Origin: Alitta virens
Lineage: Eukaryota > Annelida > Polychaeta > Phyllodocida > Nereididae
Direction: 5' to 3'
DNA length: 64,000 bases
Assembly: GCA_932294295.1 (NCBI GenBank)
Contig: OW028573.1
Coordinates: 258,001 to 322,000 of the forward strand
Below the pieces are notes generated by a model. The model made no database searches, had not been told where the DNA came from, and was given only the letters and a program-made list of their open reading frames with translations. This document shows positions 63,904 through 64,000 of this stretch, in pieces; position 1 is the stretch's first letter, and each line of letters starts with the position of its first letter. The position numbers were made by a program, and so were the translations under genes.

Positions 63904-64000
63904 GTAACTATTATTTTGCAGCTCTTTTAAGTTACTTCTGTTATTAGAAGTTGCCTTTTTTCCCCTGGCCTGATGCTGTCCTGTTGTATATTTGGTGTAT

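Noticed and set aside
1..64000. CRISPR array, phage or bacterial operon
   Set aside because: Spliced genes, SINEs and microsatellites show eukaryotic nuclear DNA; the tandem repeats have no spacer pattern.

Overview
This window is animal nuclear DNA. The genes are split into short exons with GT/AG introns. The non-coding sequence is AT-rich and full of microsatellites, homopolymer runs, decayed non-LTR retrotransposon pieces and tRNA-derived SINE copies. A NEK-RCC1 kinase, a collagen/C1q-domain secreted protein and a CR1/Jockey-type LINE together fit a marine invertebrate, perhaps a non-vertebrate deuterostome. That placement is an impression from repeat style and gene content; no species can be named.

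Layout. From 1 to about 28.7 kb the window is mostly non-genic. It holds a GC-rich promoter-like patch with YY1-type sites and a weak candidate first exon (1.6-2.04 kb), a decayed minus-strand LINE with a pentanucleotide tail (3.6-4.9 kb), a patch dense in the word ACTCGTG (5.8-6.5 kb), a tRNA-derived SINE family, minisatellites and many G/C homopolymers. From 28,749 past the right edge runs one large plus-strand gene. I reconstruct 22 coding exons whose splice phases all agree, giving 1,022 residues before the window ends. The protein has an N-terminal DUF4347-like domain, a complete NEK-family kinase domain, a seven-bladed RCC1-like propeller and a Ser/Thr-rich tail. It belongs to the NEK8/NEK9 (Nercc1/Niki) class.

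Exons 1-11 (N-terminal domain and kinase) are packed into 3.3 kb. A 17.9-kb intron follows, then exons 12-22 (propeller and tail). A complete three-exon gene on the opposite strand lies inside that intron. It encodes a 314-residue secreted protein with a signal peptide, a histidine/glutamine-rich segment, 20 collagen triplets and a C1q domain. A possible alternative last exon with nearby AATAAA signals sits just after the kinase exons and would give a kinase-only isoform.

Several structures are not explained by the genes. These are two long near-perfect foldbacks in NEK introns, a perfect 24-bp inverted repeat inside the nested gene's intron, a LINE 3'-end insertion flanked by an unusually long 48-bp direct repeat, and long pyrimidine arrays on the NEK sense strand just upstream of two acceptors. 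All exon structures come from reading frames, splice motifs and phase agreement only, without transcript data.
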